Shown here: positions 47,801 to 56,895 of the stretch, piece after piece
Numbering within the stretch: position 1 is the first letter of the stretch
How the letters are laid out: each line of letters begins with the position of its first letter
Assembly (NCBI GenBank): GCA_002632355.1
Contig: NSJJ01000008.1
Coordinates: 100,848 to 164,847, forward strand
Source: Sulfuricella denitrificans
GTDB taxonomy: Bacteria > Pseudomonadota > Gammaproteobacteria > Burkholderiales > Sulfuricellaceae
Length of the DNA stretch: 64,000 nucleotides
Direction: 5' to 3'
The notes under the pieces: model-generated
Told to the model about the DNA's origin: nothing
Seen by the model: the letters and a program-made list of their open reading frames with translations, nothing else
Database searches by the model: none
Position numbers and translations under genes: made by a program

Positions 47801-48441
47801 AATCCTGTCGCGAGGAATCAGGCTTCACCTTGCTCGAGTTGCTGATCGGCCTGGCCCTGCTGGGATTGATTCTGGCGCTCATGTTCGGGGGCTTGAGGCT
47901 GGGAATCAGAAGTTGGGACGCGGGAGCGCTCGCATCTGAGGATATGGCACGGGTTCGCGTTTTCGAGGGATTTGTGCGGCGTCAGTTGAATGAGGTTTAC
48001 CCATACATGTGGAAGCCTGCTGGCAGCCAGGCACTGGCTTTCCGCGGTGACCCGGATGCAATTCGGTATGTGGGTTTTTTGCCCGCCGGTGGGGGCGGAC
48101 GCAACGGACTTTACCTGCTCAATCTTGAGATCGAGCGGAAAGATCGGATTCAGCGTCTTGTTCTGAAATCCATGCCGATGACTTATGAAACACAGGATTT
48201 CACCGGGATGCGGGGCGTGGATCAAACCGTTCTGGCTTCCGGTGTTATTGCAGAGGGGGTGGAGGAGCTGGTATTTGGCTATTTTGGCGCAGAAACGGAG
48301 CAAAGTGAACCAAGGTGGCTGACGCACTGGCGGGATCCAGGGCGCTTGCCGATGCTGGTACGTTTGCGGGTCAAGCTGTCCTCTGGCCAGGAGTGGCCGG
48401 AACTGGTTGTGGCTCTAAAGGTGACAGGGGATGAAAGGTAA
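47797..48441 (+). CDS. gspJ: Minor pseudopilin GspJ
   Basis: A 214-residue protein with prepilin site GFTLLELLIGLALLGLILAL and the GspJ core FVRRQLNEVYPYMW and EGVEELVFGYFG. The start is GTG 47797, overlapping the gspI stop. Confidence 0.9.
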   Translation: MKSCREESGFTLLELLIGLALLGLILALMFGGLRLGIRSWDAGALASEDMARVRVFEGFVRRQLNEVYPYMWKPAGSQALAFRGDPDAIRYVGFLPAGGGGRNGLYLLNLEIERKDRIQRLVLKSMPMTYETQDFTGMRGVDQTVLASGVIAEGVEELVFGYFGAETEQSEPRWLTHWRDPGRLPMLVRLRVKLSSGQEWPELVVALKVTGDER

Positions 48442-49354
48442 TAAACCAATTGGCCGTCAGCAGGGTTTGGCGCTGATTATTGTCCTGTGGATGGTGACCC
48501 TGCTTTCAGTCATCGCATCAAGCTTCGCCTACAGCATGCGCAGCGATTTGATGGTGGCGCGCAACCTGTTGTCATCTTCCCAGGCGCAGGCTCTGGCCGA
48601 TGCAGGGGTGGAACGGGCGTTGTACGAACTGGCTAAACCGGAAACGGATTTGCGGCGTTGGAAATCGGACGGATTACGTCATTCTTTCGAGCTGGGAGGT
48701 GCCAAGATATCCGTTACCCTGGCGGATGAGTCTGGTAAAATCGATCTCAATTCAGCGCCGGATACTTTGCTGAAAGCAGTGCTCAGTTCGGCAGGGCTTC
48801 CTGATGCGCAGGCGTCATCCGTGCAGGATGCAATTCTGGACTGGCGCGATGGGGATTCCCTGAAGCGGCCCAGGGGCGCGGAAGCAGATGATTATCGCGC
48901 AGCAGGCAAGAAATTTCTGCCTTCAAATGGACCATTTGAAACGCCGGAGGAGATTCGGCACGTGATGGGGGTGAGCCCCGAGTTGTACAAAAAAATTGCA
49001 GGAATAGTGACTGTCTATTCAAAACAGCCTGGTATCAATCCAGCATTTGCGCCGCGCGAGGTGTTGCAGGCTATTCCTGATCTGGATGCGGCACAACTGG
49101 ATTCATATTTGAGTCAGCGGCAACAGAGTCTGGAACGTAATCAGCCGCCGCCGCCCTTTCCGGTGGCTGCGAATTACCTTATACAATCAAATTCGCAGAC
49201 AGTAGGCGTGCGTTCCGAGGCGCGTCTTGGAGATGGGACGCTTTTTATCAGAGAAGCCGTAGTCAAATCGGCACCCGGGAGAAAACAGCCTTACCTGTTT
49301 CTCAAGTGGGCTGAAGGTGGTTTGAGCGGCCAGGACATGCTCCAGAATAACTGA
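48431..49354 (+). CDS. gspK: Minor pseudopilin GspK
   Basis: A 307-residue protein with a GspK-type start (GLALIIVLWMVTLLSVIASS; no Glu at +5, as in GspK), a helical domain with DESGKIDLNSAP and ILDWRDGDSLKRP, and the tip-complex fold. It overlaps gspJ by 11 bp. It forms the pseudopilus tip with GspI and GspJ. Confidence 0.92.
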   Translation: MKGNKPIGRQQGLALIIVLWMVTLLSVIASSFAYSMRSDLMVARNLLSSSQAQALADAGVERALYELAKPETDLRRWKSDGLRHSFELGGAKISVTLADESGKIDLNSAPDTLLKAVLSSAGLPDAQASSVQDAILDWRDGDSLKRPRGAEADDYRAAGKKFLPSNGPFETPEEIRHVMGVSPELYKKIAGIVTVYSKQPGINPAFAPREVLQAIPDLDAAQLDSYLSQRQQSLERNQPPPPFPVAANYLIQSNSQTVGVRSEARLGDGTLFIREAVVKSAPGRKQPYLFLKWAEGGLSGQDMLQNN

Positions 49355-49360
49355 GGTTAG

Positions 49361-50641
49361 ATGCAAATCAAATTCGACGCTTACCGCCAGCCGCTAATTC
49401 ACCTGGCCAAAAATCCGATGGTGGCCGGATTCCTGCGCTGGTGGCTGACAGAACTAAGAATGCTATTGCCGGCGCAGTGGCGTTCGTCCAGTCTCGACCT
49501 TACCGATACGGCCGGGGTTCGGCTGGCTATGCCTGGCGTGATCGTCAGCAGGATAGAAAAAGGCCGCCTGGTCAGTGTTGGTGAGGTAAGTCCTGTCCCG
49601 TCCGGAGCTGCCGAGCAGAAGTCTGAATTAAGGACTCTTCTGGACAAGGCGCGTGGCAAGTCGGGCAAGACGGTCGTTATTCTCCCGACCAGTTCTGTGC
49701 TGCTAAAGAAAATGCGCTTGCCCCTGGCCGCTGAAGAAGGCCTGGAGAATATATTGGCATTCGAGATGGACCGGCACACACCGTTCAAGGCTGACGAAGT
49801 GTTTTTTGACTATCGTATAGTGCATCGGGATATGCAAAAAAACCGCCTGGACCTGGAAATTGCCGTTGTCCCGCGCGAGGTGGTGGAGCGTCCTGTAGCC
49901 CAGCTGGGCGGATGGGGGATAACGCCCGTCGCAGTGATGATTGCGGAGCAGGATGTACTGAATGAATACTTCAACCTTCTCCCGCGTGCTCGCAGGCCTC
50001 AACCTGCCCCTTTGCTGGGAAGATATAACCGTGCTTTGCTGGCTCTGGTTCTTATGCTGGCCGTGGGGGCAATGCTTCTACCCATCATTATAAAAAGGGA
50101 AGCTGTTCTGCACTTGACTCCTATTGTCGAGCGGGCAAAGCTTGCCGCCGAGGCTACTGACGACTTGCATCGGAAACTGGATGCACTCGCGGGCCAGTAC
50201 AACTTTTTATTGGAGAAGAAACAGGCTTCTCCGGTGCTTGTGGTCGTCTTTGACGAATTGACGCGCATACTGCCGGACGATACCTGGGTGCAGCAATTAG
50301 ACTTGAAAGGCAAGGAATTGCAGTTCATGGGTGAAACCGGGTCTTCTTCAAAATTGATCGGTCTCATGGAACAATCGAAAATCCTGCATGACACCAATTT
50401 CCGTTCTCCCCTGACCAAGGGGCAAAATCCCAGCAGCGAACATTTTCATCTCGGGGCAGAAATCAAGCCGTCCGAAATGAACGTGATTTCCGCTGGCTCT
50501 CAGAAAGCCGCGGCACCAGGAAGCGAATCAGGTCCGCCTGCATCTCCTGGCGCAGGGAAAGCGCAACAACCGCAGGACGAGGGCAAAACCCGGCAGAACG
50601 TTGAACCTCCGGCATCTCATTCCAGTCAGGAAAATGGCTGA
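49361..50641 (+). CDS. gspL: Type II secretion protein GspL
   Basis: A 426-residue protein: an N-terminal actin-like/PilM-like cytoplasmic domain (LPLAAEEGLENILAFEMDRH), one membrane helix (LALVLMLAVGAMLLPIII, about 230-248) and a PilN-like ferredoxin-fold periplasmic domain (VVVFDELTRILPDDTWVQQL), ending in a Pro/Gln-rich tail. It links GspE to the pseudopilus. Longer at the C-terminus than typical. Confidence 0.85.
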   Translation: MQIKFDAYRQPLIHLAKNPMVAGFLRWWLTELRMLLPAQWRSSSLDLTDTAGVRLAMPGVIVSRIEKGRLVSVGEVSPVPSGAAEQKSELRTLLDKARGKSGKTVVILPTSSVLLKKMRLPLAAEEGLENILAFEMDRHTPFKADEVFFDYRIVHRDMQKNRLDLEIAVVPREVVERPVAQLGGWGITPVAVMIAEQDVLNEYFNLLPRARRPQPAPLLGRYNRALLALVLMLAVGAMLLPIIIKREAVLHLTPIVERAKLAAEATDDLHRKLDALAGQYNFLLEKKQASPVLVVVFDELTRILPDDTWVQQLDLKGKELQFMGETGSSSKLIGLMEQSKILHDTNFRSPLTKGQNPSSEHFHLGAEIKPSEMNVISAGSQKAAAPGSESGPPASPGAGKAQQPQDEGKTRQNVEPPASHSSQENG

Positions 50642-51213
50642 TGCGTGACCTTACACCCAAACAAAGCCGCATGCTTGCGATTGCTTTGCTACTGTCCATC
50701 GCGAGCCTGATTGTCCTGATGGTGGCTGCACCCGTCATGCTCTTGCATCGGCATTATGATCAGGCGCTGGAAAGCCTGGTGGATCACTTGGCTCGTTATG
50801 GTCGCGTTGTGTCCATGCGACCCGAGATTGAATCCCAGCTCAGGATTACACAGGCAAAACAAGTGCCCAGATTTTATCTGAAAAACAGTGGACCTTCGCT
50901 GGCTGCGGCTGAAATACAGGATATTGCAAAAGTTGTAATCGAGCAGCATGGGGCAAAGTTGACCAGCATGCAGGTGTTGCCGCACAAGGATGAAAATGCT
51001 TATCGTCAGGTCACGGTGAACGTGCAACTGACCGGAAATTTCCAGTCTCTGCATGAAGTCATTTATGAACTTGAGAATACGCAGCCCTACCTTTTCTTTG
51101 ACAATGCCAGCATTCGCTCACCACTGAGTTATACCTCTCGCAACGCAGCTGATACGGACCTTTATGCGCAGTTTGATCTGGTCGGTTTTGCCATGATAAA
51201 AGGCGAACAATGA
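50641..51213 (+). CDS. gspM: Type II secretion protein GspM (XpsM-like)
   Basis: A 190-residue protein with one N-terminal membrane helix (LAIALLLSIASLIVLMVAAP) and a ferredoxin-like periplasmic domain (YRQVTVNVQLTGNFQSLHEV), as in the GspM type b family. Its ATG overlaps the gspL stop (TGATG). Confidence 0.8.
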   Translation: MRDLTPKQSRMLAIALLLSIASLIVLMVAAPVMLLHRHYDQALESLVDHLARYGRVVSMRPEIESQLRITQAKQVPRFYLKNSGPSLAAAEIQDIAKVVIEQHGAKLTSMQVLPHKDENAYRQVTVNVQLTGNFQSLHEVIYELENTQPYLFFDNASIRSPLSYTSRNAADTDLYAQFDLVGFAMIKGEQ

Positions 51214-51953
51214 CCCCGACGCATGGCAGCGAAAAAACAATTACTGCTGTAGCCGTGGTGCTGAGCCTGGCGCTTGTTGGTGCGATGGCTTACGAATGGC
51301 AATGGGGCGAACGCTTTACCCGGGAAATCAGCAAGAGCCATACATCGAACGCCAAACCGGCACTTGTCTCACTGCTTCCGGAGTTTGGCCTGCCGCCGAG
51401 AGAGACGGCATATCTGGAAACGCTATCGCGCCCCATCTTTATCCCCAGTCGACATGGAAGCCCCGCAGGCAAGGGCGGTCATCAGCAAATGAAAAAGGGG
51501 CAATTTGTCCTGACCGGAGTCATTATCGTCCCGGGGCAAAGACTTGCCTTGTTGCGTGATGTGACGACCGGCAAATCAGAGCGGGTGGAACAGGGAAATG
51601 AAATCAGAGGGATGCTGGCTGAGCGCGTGGACCCGGCAGAGATAGTACTGAAGCAGGGCGATGAAGTGGAAGAACTGGTACTTTTGGTGCAAAAAACGCC
51701 TGTACCACCGCCAACCGGAGAGCCGGGAAGACCGGTTCCATCCATTCCGGCAAAGCCGTCCGGCGCAGTGTCGGTGACCATAAGCGAGCCGGCAAGACCG
51801 CTTGATACGGATGATCAGCGTATTGCCGAACAGAATCGTGAACGTCAGAAACAGCTGGAAAATTACCAGGAAAACAATCGCCTTCGAAAAGAAAGAGGAA
51901 TGCCTCTTCTTACAATCCCTCCGAGTTTGCTGGAACCGATCAGGAAAAAATGA
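51210..51953 (+). CDS. gspN: GspN/GspC-like protein with an HR domain
   Basis: A 247-residue protein with an N-terminal membrane helix (TAVAVVLSLALVGAMAYEW) and a homology-region domain (FVLTGVIIVPGQRLALLRDV) resembling GspC/XpsN, followed by a Pro-rich stretch and a polar C-terminus. It probably takes the role of GspC in contacting the secretin. ATG overlaps the gspM stop. Confidence 0.7.
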   Translation: MTPTHGSEKTITAVAVVLSLALVGAMAYEWQWGERFTREISKSHTSNAKPALVSLLPEFGLPPRETAYLETLSRPIFIPSRHGSPAGKGGHQQMKKGQFVLTGVIIVPGQRLALLRDVTTGKSERVEQGNEIRGMLAERVDPAEIVLKQGDEVEELVLLVQKTPVPPPTGEPGRPVPSIPAKPSGAVSVTISEPARPLDTDDQRIAEQNRERQKQLENYQENNRLRKERGMPLLTIPPSLLEPIRKK

Positions 51954-51991
51954 AGGGATGGCGTAATTACGCCTTAACTAAGGAATACAAG

Positions 51992-54268
51992 ATGAAGCAG
52001 AACGAAATTGCGGTTGCCATTGGCCTGATTTTTGCAGCCCTTGTGTCTGGTTGTGCGACAACCCAGCAGGCAGAAAAGCCAGCGGAGAACAGTGTCGCTT
52101 CATCCATTGCAGCGGAGGGCAGGGGCAGCGTGGATGAAGGTGTTGTTTCAGTGCCTGAGAAAAAGACCCAGGCCGGACAAGCGCCCGTTGCAAACGAAAA
52201 GCAGGGCGCGGAGCCTGGCACTGATGAGAAATCCCCGCGTTACAAGATTCAGAACGGCAGTGGTGTTTTCGTCAAGCCGGCCCCTGCCGCTATTCCATCT
52301 TCGGCTGTGGCCGGACCCGATCAGGAAGTAACGCTCAATTTCGAGGGCGCCGAGATTCGAGAAGTGGTCAAGGTGGTTCTTGGCGATGTGCTGAAAGAAA
52401 GCTATATCATTGATCCCAGAGTGCAGGGTTCCATTACTGTGCGATCAAGCAAGCCGATGACCCGCAGCGCATTGCTGCCGACCATGGAAATGCTGCTGCG
52501 CATGAACGGGGCCGCGATGGTGCGCGAGTCTAACGGCATTCTCAAAGTTGTGCCCTCGGGCGTTGCAATAAAGGGCTCCTCCAGCCCGCGCCTGGGTGGG
52601 GGAGGAAGGCCGCTGGCTGACGGACATGGTATCCAGGTTGTGCCCCTGCAATATGTCAGCGCACGCGAAATGGCCAAGATTCTCGAGCCGCTTGCACCTG
52701 AAGGGGGCGGCGGCGTGGTGAGAGTGGACGAGACGCGTAATCTGCTGATTCTGTCAGGTGCCGAGCCCGAACTGCGCCATGCCCTGGAAACTATCGATAT
52801 GTTTGACGTTGACTGGATGTCCGGCATGTCCATCGGGTTTTTTCCACTCAAACATGCAGATGTAAAGGTTGTCAGTGCAGAACTGGATAAGCTGTTTGGC
52901 GAAAAAAGCGCCAGCCCGGTAGCGGGGCTGCTGCGAATCGTTCCGGTAGAGCGGATGAACTCGCTTCTGATCGTGACGCAGCAGCCAAAATACCTCGAGC
53001 AGGCCAAAGTCTGGGTTGAGCGACTGGACCAGGGCGGATCATCGGATGGAAGCAATCTGTATGTCTATCAAGTGCAGAATGGCAAGGCAGAAAGTATCGC
53101 CGGCCTGCTCAGCGACATATTCGGCTGGCGTAAAACACAGCAGCCTGCCGCACCTCAACTGGCCCCGGGGCTGACGCCTGTTGAAATTACTTCTACTGGC
53201 ATGGCATCTTCGACCATGAGCGCGCCGCTGGACAAGAAACCCAATGATTTGAGCCAAACCCCGATTTTTGCTTCGGCAGCCAAACCGGCTGCGGCCTCGA
53301 ACGAAAGCTCCGGGTCGACTGTCGCTCAGTCCGCTTCTTCTGGTGTACGGGTCATCGCCGACAAGGACAACAACGCCCTGTTGATATATGCACCCGCGAA
53401 TGAGTATGAAAAAATTCAGGCTGCCGTCAAAAAGCTGGATGTGGTTCCGCGCCAGGTTCTGATCGAAATGACGATCGCCGAAGTCACGCTGACGGATGAG
53501 TACAAGTATGGCCTGGAATGGTATTTCAGCAATCGTGCCCATCAGGGCGGACAGCTCGATACCGGAATTGCCGGGATAGCACAGTTGATACCGGGATTTT
53601 CCTATACCTGGAAGGATAGTGCGGGAGCCATCAAGGCGGTGCTGAATGCCATGGCAACCAACTCGAAGCTAAATATCATTTCTTCCCCGCATGTGATGGT
53701 CTCGGATAACCAGGTTGCCAAAATTCAGGTCGGCGACCGGGTTCCCACCGTCAGCCAGACGCAGTCACTGGCAACCACGGCAACGACCACCGGCGTTATC
53801 AGTTCGGTGCAGTATATCGATACCGGCGTGATGCTTGCCGTGAAGCCGCATATCAACGCCGGCGGGCAGGTGACCATGGAAGTGAGCCAGGAAGTCAGCA
53901 ACGCCTCGAAAACCACCACTTCCGGCATTGATTCGCCCACGATCAGCAAGCGCACGGCACAAAGCACGGTCACCATACAGTCCGGAGAAACCATGGTGCT
54001 GGGTGGGCTGATCAAGGAAGAAAAAAACAACGGTACCGAAGGGGTGCCACTATTGTCGGAAATTCCTGTCCTGGGCGGCCTGTTCGGTACTCAGAGCAAA
54101 AAGAACAACCGGACGGAGCTGGTGATTCTCATCACGCCGCGCGTAGCGAATAACAGTCAGCAGTCCAGGGAAATCACCGACGAGATCAGAAGACGGATTT
54201 CAGGTATGCCCGGGATGGCAAGCGCGAAGCAGAATTCAACGCAAGAAGCCTCTTCGGCATTGCAGTAA
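51992..54268 (+). CDS. gspD: Type II secretion secretin GspD
   Basis: A 758-residue outer-membrane secretin. A lipoprotein signal (IGLIFAALVSGCATT, Cys 21), N0-N3 domains (VTLNFEGAEIREVVKVVLGD, VVPLQYVSAREMAKILEPLA), a Pro/Ser-rich insertion (about 380-450) inside N-domains, and the secretin core with VPTVSQTQSL and GETMVLGGLIKEE. AAGGAA precedes ATG 51992; the longer frame has no signal. It forms the outer-membrane pore. Confidence 0.94.
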   Translation: MKQNEIAVAIGLIFAALVSGCATTQQAEKPAENSVASSIAAEGRGSVDEGVVSVPEKKTQAGQAPVANEKQGAEPGTDEKSPRYKIQNGSGVFVKPAPAAIPSSAVAGPDQEVTLNFEGAEIREVVKVVLGDVLKESYIIDPRVQGSITVRSSKPMTRSALLPTMEMLLRMNGAAMVRESNGILKVVPSGVAIKGSSSPRLGGGGRPLADGHGIQVVPLQYVSAREMAKILEPLAPEGGGGVVRVDETRNLLILSGAEPELRHALETIDMFDVDWMSGMSIGFFPLKHADVKVVSAELDKLFGEKSASPVAGLLRIVPVERMNSLLIVTQQPKYLEQAKVWVERLDQGGSSDGSNLYVYQVQNGKAESIAGLLSDIFGWRKTQQPAAPQLAPGLTPVEITSTGMASSTMSAPLDKKPNDLSQTPIFASAAKPAAASNESSGSTVAQSASSGVRVIADKDNNALLIYAPANEYEKIQAAVKKLDVVPRQVLIEMTIAEVTLTDEYKYGLEWYFSNRAHQGGQLDTGIAGIAQLIPGFSYTWKDSAGAIKAVLNAMATNSKLNIISSPHVMVSDNQVAKIQVGDRVPTVSQTQSLATTATTTGVISSVQYIDTGVMLAVKPHINAGGQVTMEVSQEVSNASKTTTSGIDSPTISKRTAQSTVTIQSGETMVLGGLIKEEKNNGTEGVPLLSEIPVLGGLFGTQSKKNNRTELVILITPRVANNSQQSREITDEIRRRISGMPGMASAKQNSTQEASSALQ

Positions 54269-54287
54269 CGGCAACACAGTTGAAACC

Positions 54288-56654
54288 TCAGAACTGAAAG
54301 CGACTTAGCTGGATATCGCGTCCATCCGGAAGCGTCAGGATGGCGCTGGTGGTTGATGTGAACACCAGACTGATCGTGCCAAGGTTCGAATTCACGATGG
54401 CAGGCGCCTTGTAGCTGCCATACAGGGTCTGTCCGTTGGCCCATTGCACCCAGTTCCCGATGTATCTGCCAGCCGAACTCATGGCCCCTGCACTTGAATA
54501 CCAGATTGGATTGCCCTGGGCGTCATACATGTAACCCGCCATGAACAGTGATCCGCTCTGAATTTCAAGGGAGAAGCCGCGCCCACTCTCCGCTGCATTC
54601 CACCACCAGCCGGATTCAGGCTGGAAAGCTGCCGGGGGCGCATTGACACCATTCGATACGATATTGAAGCGCTCGATCGGGATCGTGCCTCCCGGCCAGG
54701 ACAGCGTTCCTCGGGTAGGGCTGCTGAACTGCAGCGCAATGGAACCGGCCGAACCTGTGCTGAATGGAGGAGAATAGGGGCCGGTAAGGGTTTGTCCACC
54801 AGCGTAACCTGTCAGGTAGCCTTGATAGGATGAAGTGCTGACAGTTCCACCAGATGCATACCAGCTCGCCCTGCCGTCAGTTGCAAATAAATAACTGGCC
54901 ATGAAGAGGTTGCCGCCCCGTTTCTCGATCATGAATCCCCGTCCGCTCTGGGCCGGATTCCACCACCAGCCGGTCTGAGGTGATATCTGCCCGCTTGCAG
55001 CCATCACTGCGGCACCGGCGTTGATGATGCCGCTGCCGCAGTTTCCCGTGTGATTGGCGCACCAGGAACCCATGGCAAAAGGGCTGGATGTTGACTGGAT
55101 CAGCGACAAAACCTGAGAAGGGTTCAGATCCGGCTTTGCGGCCAGCATCAATGCGGCAACGGCCGACACGAGCGGTGCCGCCATGCTGGTGCCGCTCAGC
55201 GACTGATAGGTGTATGCCGCGGCCACCGTGGCGCCAGCATTATAGGTGGAAAAAATGGCGTTTCCCCCGCCTTCAGGACCTTCCCCGCCAGGTGCGGAAA
55301 TCTTGATCAGTGAGCCAAAATTGGTATAGCCGGTGGCGTCGCCAGAGCGCCCATTTGCAGCGACGGCAATAACGCCATTGCAATTGGCCGGCCAGGATGA
55401 AGCAACATTCAAATTTTCATTGCCTGATGAAGCAACTATCACTGCGCCGCTGGCAAGTGCGTCATTGATGGCGGACTGAATACTGCTGAAACAGGTGCCT
55501 ATGCCGCCAAGACTGAGATTAAGGACTTTTGCCGGGTTTGCGTTCGCCGGAGTGCCGGGTACAGGCAATCCGGCTGCCCAGCGAATGCTGTCGATGACAT
55601 CGCTGGAAAGGCTTCCGCACTTTCCTCCGGATCGAACCGGCAAAATCCTGGTGTTCCATCCAGCGCCGGCAATTCCCATTCCATTATTTGTTGCAGCACC
55701 CACAATGCCCGCTACATGAGTGCCATGCCAAAGGCTGGGTGAAGCCGGTTCGCCGGGACCGCATTCATTTGTGGCAACCCAGTCACCGGGATCTACGGGG
55801 TCGCTATCTCTGCCGTCCCCGTCGTTTGAATATGTAATATCCGAGACCATGTCGTATCCGGCAAGAAGTTTCCCCGCCAGGTCGGGATGAGGAAGAATTC
55901 CGCTATCAATTACCGCGACTACAATGTTCGAAGCGCCGGTGCTGATGTCCCAGGCGGCAGGAAAAAACGCACCGCCAGGAAATTCGAATAAATTCCATTG
56001 TGAAGAGAACAGGGTATCGCTGGGGGTGATTTTTGTTCTGGCGGAAACGACAGGGTCGGCAAAAAGTACAGCAGGGTGTTGCTCCAGTCGTCTTGCCAAA
56101 GCGGTCAGTTCGCTGACAGTGACTCCGCGCCGTACCCCGATTAAATGGGTATCACCTGAAGATGCACGCAGGTAGACAAGTTCGGATCCGGCTGCCCGAC
56201 TCAGCTCGGGCAGAATGGCTTGCGGCAGAGCGTCGGCGTTCCTGAGTTTGAGCAAAAGCTGGTTTTTGCTTGGCAACTGCTGGGCGTCAAGGGACCTGCC
56301 TCGCATGCTGCCTGCAACTGAACTTGCCGGGACCAGTTCGGCCCACAGCACCTCCGGCAGAAGGCGCAAACGATCGAGAATCCGCTGAGCCTCGGTTACA
56401 TCGACAGCATGGGGGAGTTGTAACACACGAGAATTGGTACGGGTAATCTGCGTCGGCTTCAGATCGATCCAGGCAGCCGCCGACAGGCGGTCTTGCATCA
56501 GCTGCTGCCCCGGTTTGAACTGCAGTTCGATAGCGGAAATGCTCTCGCCCGGCGTGGCCGTTTTTTTCAAGTCACTTAATGGGGCTGCCAGGAGATGGGC
56601 GTTGTGCGGAAAGCATAGCGACAATAGCAGCAACAGGAAATGAAAGAACTTCAT
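54288..56654 (-). CDS. Secreted S8 (subtilisin-like) serine protease with two C-terminal repeats
   Basis: A 788-residue protease: signal peptide (1-24), a propeptide-like region (about 100-200) and an S8 domain with Asp 250 (VVAVIDSGI), His 310 (WHGTHVAGIVG) and Ser 490 (LSGTSMAAPLVSAVA). Two related C-terminal modules follow (about 558-666 and 678-788), each opening GWWWN.A.SGRGF and containing LFMA.Y..D..G...WY. It lies convergent with gspD, 19 bp from its stop, so export by this T2SS is inferred. It may be an extracellular protein-degrading enzyme. Confidence 0.88.
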   Translation of the reverse strand: MKFFHFLLLLLSLCFPHNAHLLAAPLSDLKKTATPGESISAIELQFKPGQQLMQDRLSAAAWIDLKPTQITRTNSRVLQLPHAVDVTEAQRILDRLRLLPEVLWAELVPASSVAGSMRGRSLDAQQLPSKNQLLLKLRNADALPQAILPELSRAAGSELVYLRASSGDTHLIGVRRGVTVSELTALARRLEQHPAVLFADPVVSARTKITPSDTLFSSQWNLFEFPGGAFFPAAWDISTGASNIVVAVIDSGILPHPDLAGKLLAGYDMVSDITYSNDGDGRDSDPVDPGDWVATNECGPGEPASPSLWHGTHVAGIVGAATNNGMGIAGAGWNTRILPVRSGGKCGSLSSDVIDSIRWAAGLPVPGTPANANPAKVLNLSLGGIGTCFSSIQSAINDALASGAVIVASSGNENLNVASSWPANCNGVIAVAANGRSGDATGYTNFGSLIKISAPGGEGPEGGGNAIFSTYNAGATVAAAYTYQSLSGTSMAAPLVSAVAALMLAAKPDLNPSQVLSLIQSTSSPFAMGSWCANHTGNCGSGIINAGAAVMAASGQISPQTGWWWNPAQSGRGFMIEKRGGNLFMASYLFATDGRASWYASGGTVSTSSYQGYLTGYAGGQTLTGPYSPPFSTGSAGSIALQFSSPTRGTLSWPGGTIPIERFNIVSNGVNAPPAAFQPESGWWWNAAESGRGFSLEIQSGSLFMAGYMYDAQGNPIWYSSAGAMSSAGRYIGNWVQWANGQTLYGSYKAPAIVNSNLGTISLVFTSTTSAILTLPDGRDIQLSRFQF

Positions 56655-56895
56655 GACATCGATGCGTGGATAAGAATATGTACCAGCATATCAGGTTTTT
56701 AAGACCGAAAATCTGATACGCAAAGTTTGCCTGTAATGATAATCCTTGCCGAGACCGGCAATATTTGCCTTGATCAGATCATATCCCTTGGCCTGTCAGG
56801 CGAAATCGGTTGATTTTATGTTTTCTGATACTGGCATGTAATGTGCTTGAGATATCGGACGCCTTCATGAAGGCTTGAAACAAAAGGAGAGAACA
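56655..56895. other. Intergenic region between the S8 protease and the 56896 gene
   Basis: About 240 bases without a gene. It carries the sigma-54-like promoter at 56832-56847 for the rightward gene. The leftward S8 gene must have its promoter here too, but I see no clear boxes for it. Confidence 0.5.
56832..56847 (+). promoter_or_regulatory. Sigma-54-like promoter upstream of the hypothetical gene at 56896
   Basis: TGGCATGTAATGTGCT has the GG and GC dinucleotides at the exact spacing of the -24/-12 consensus and matches it at nine of eleven other fixed positions. Transcription would start near 56858, about 38 bases before the start codon. No clear enhancer site was recognised upstream. Confidence 0.65.
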
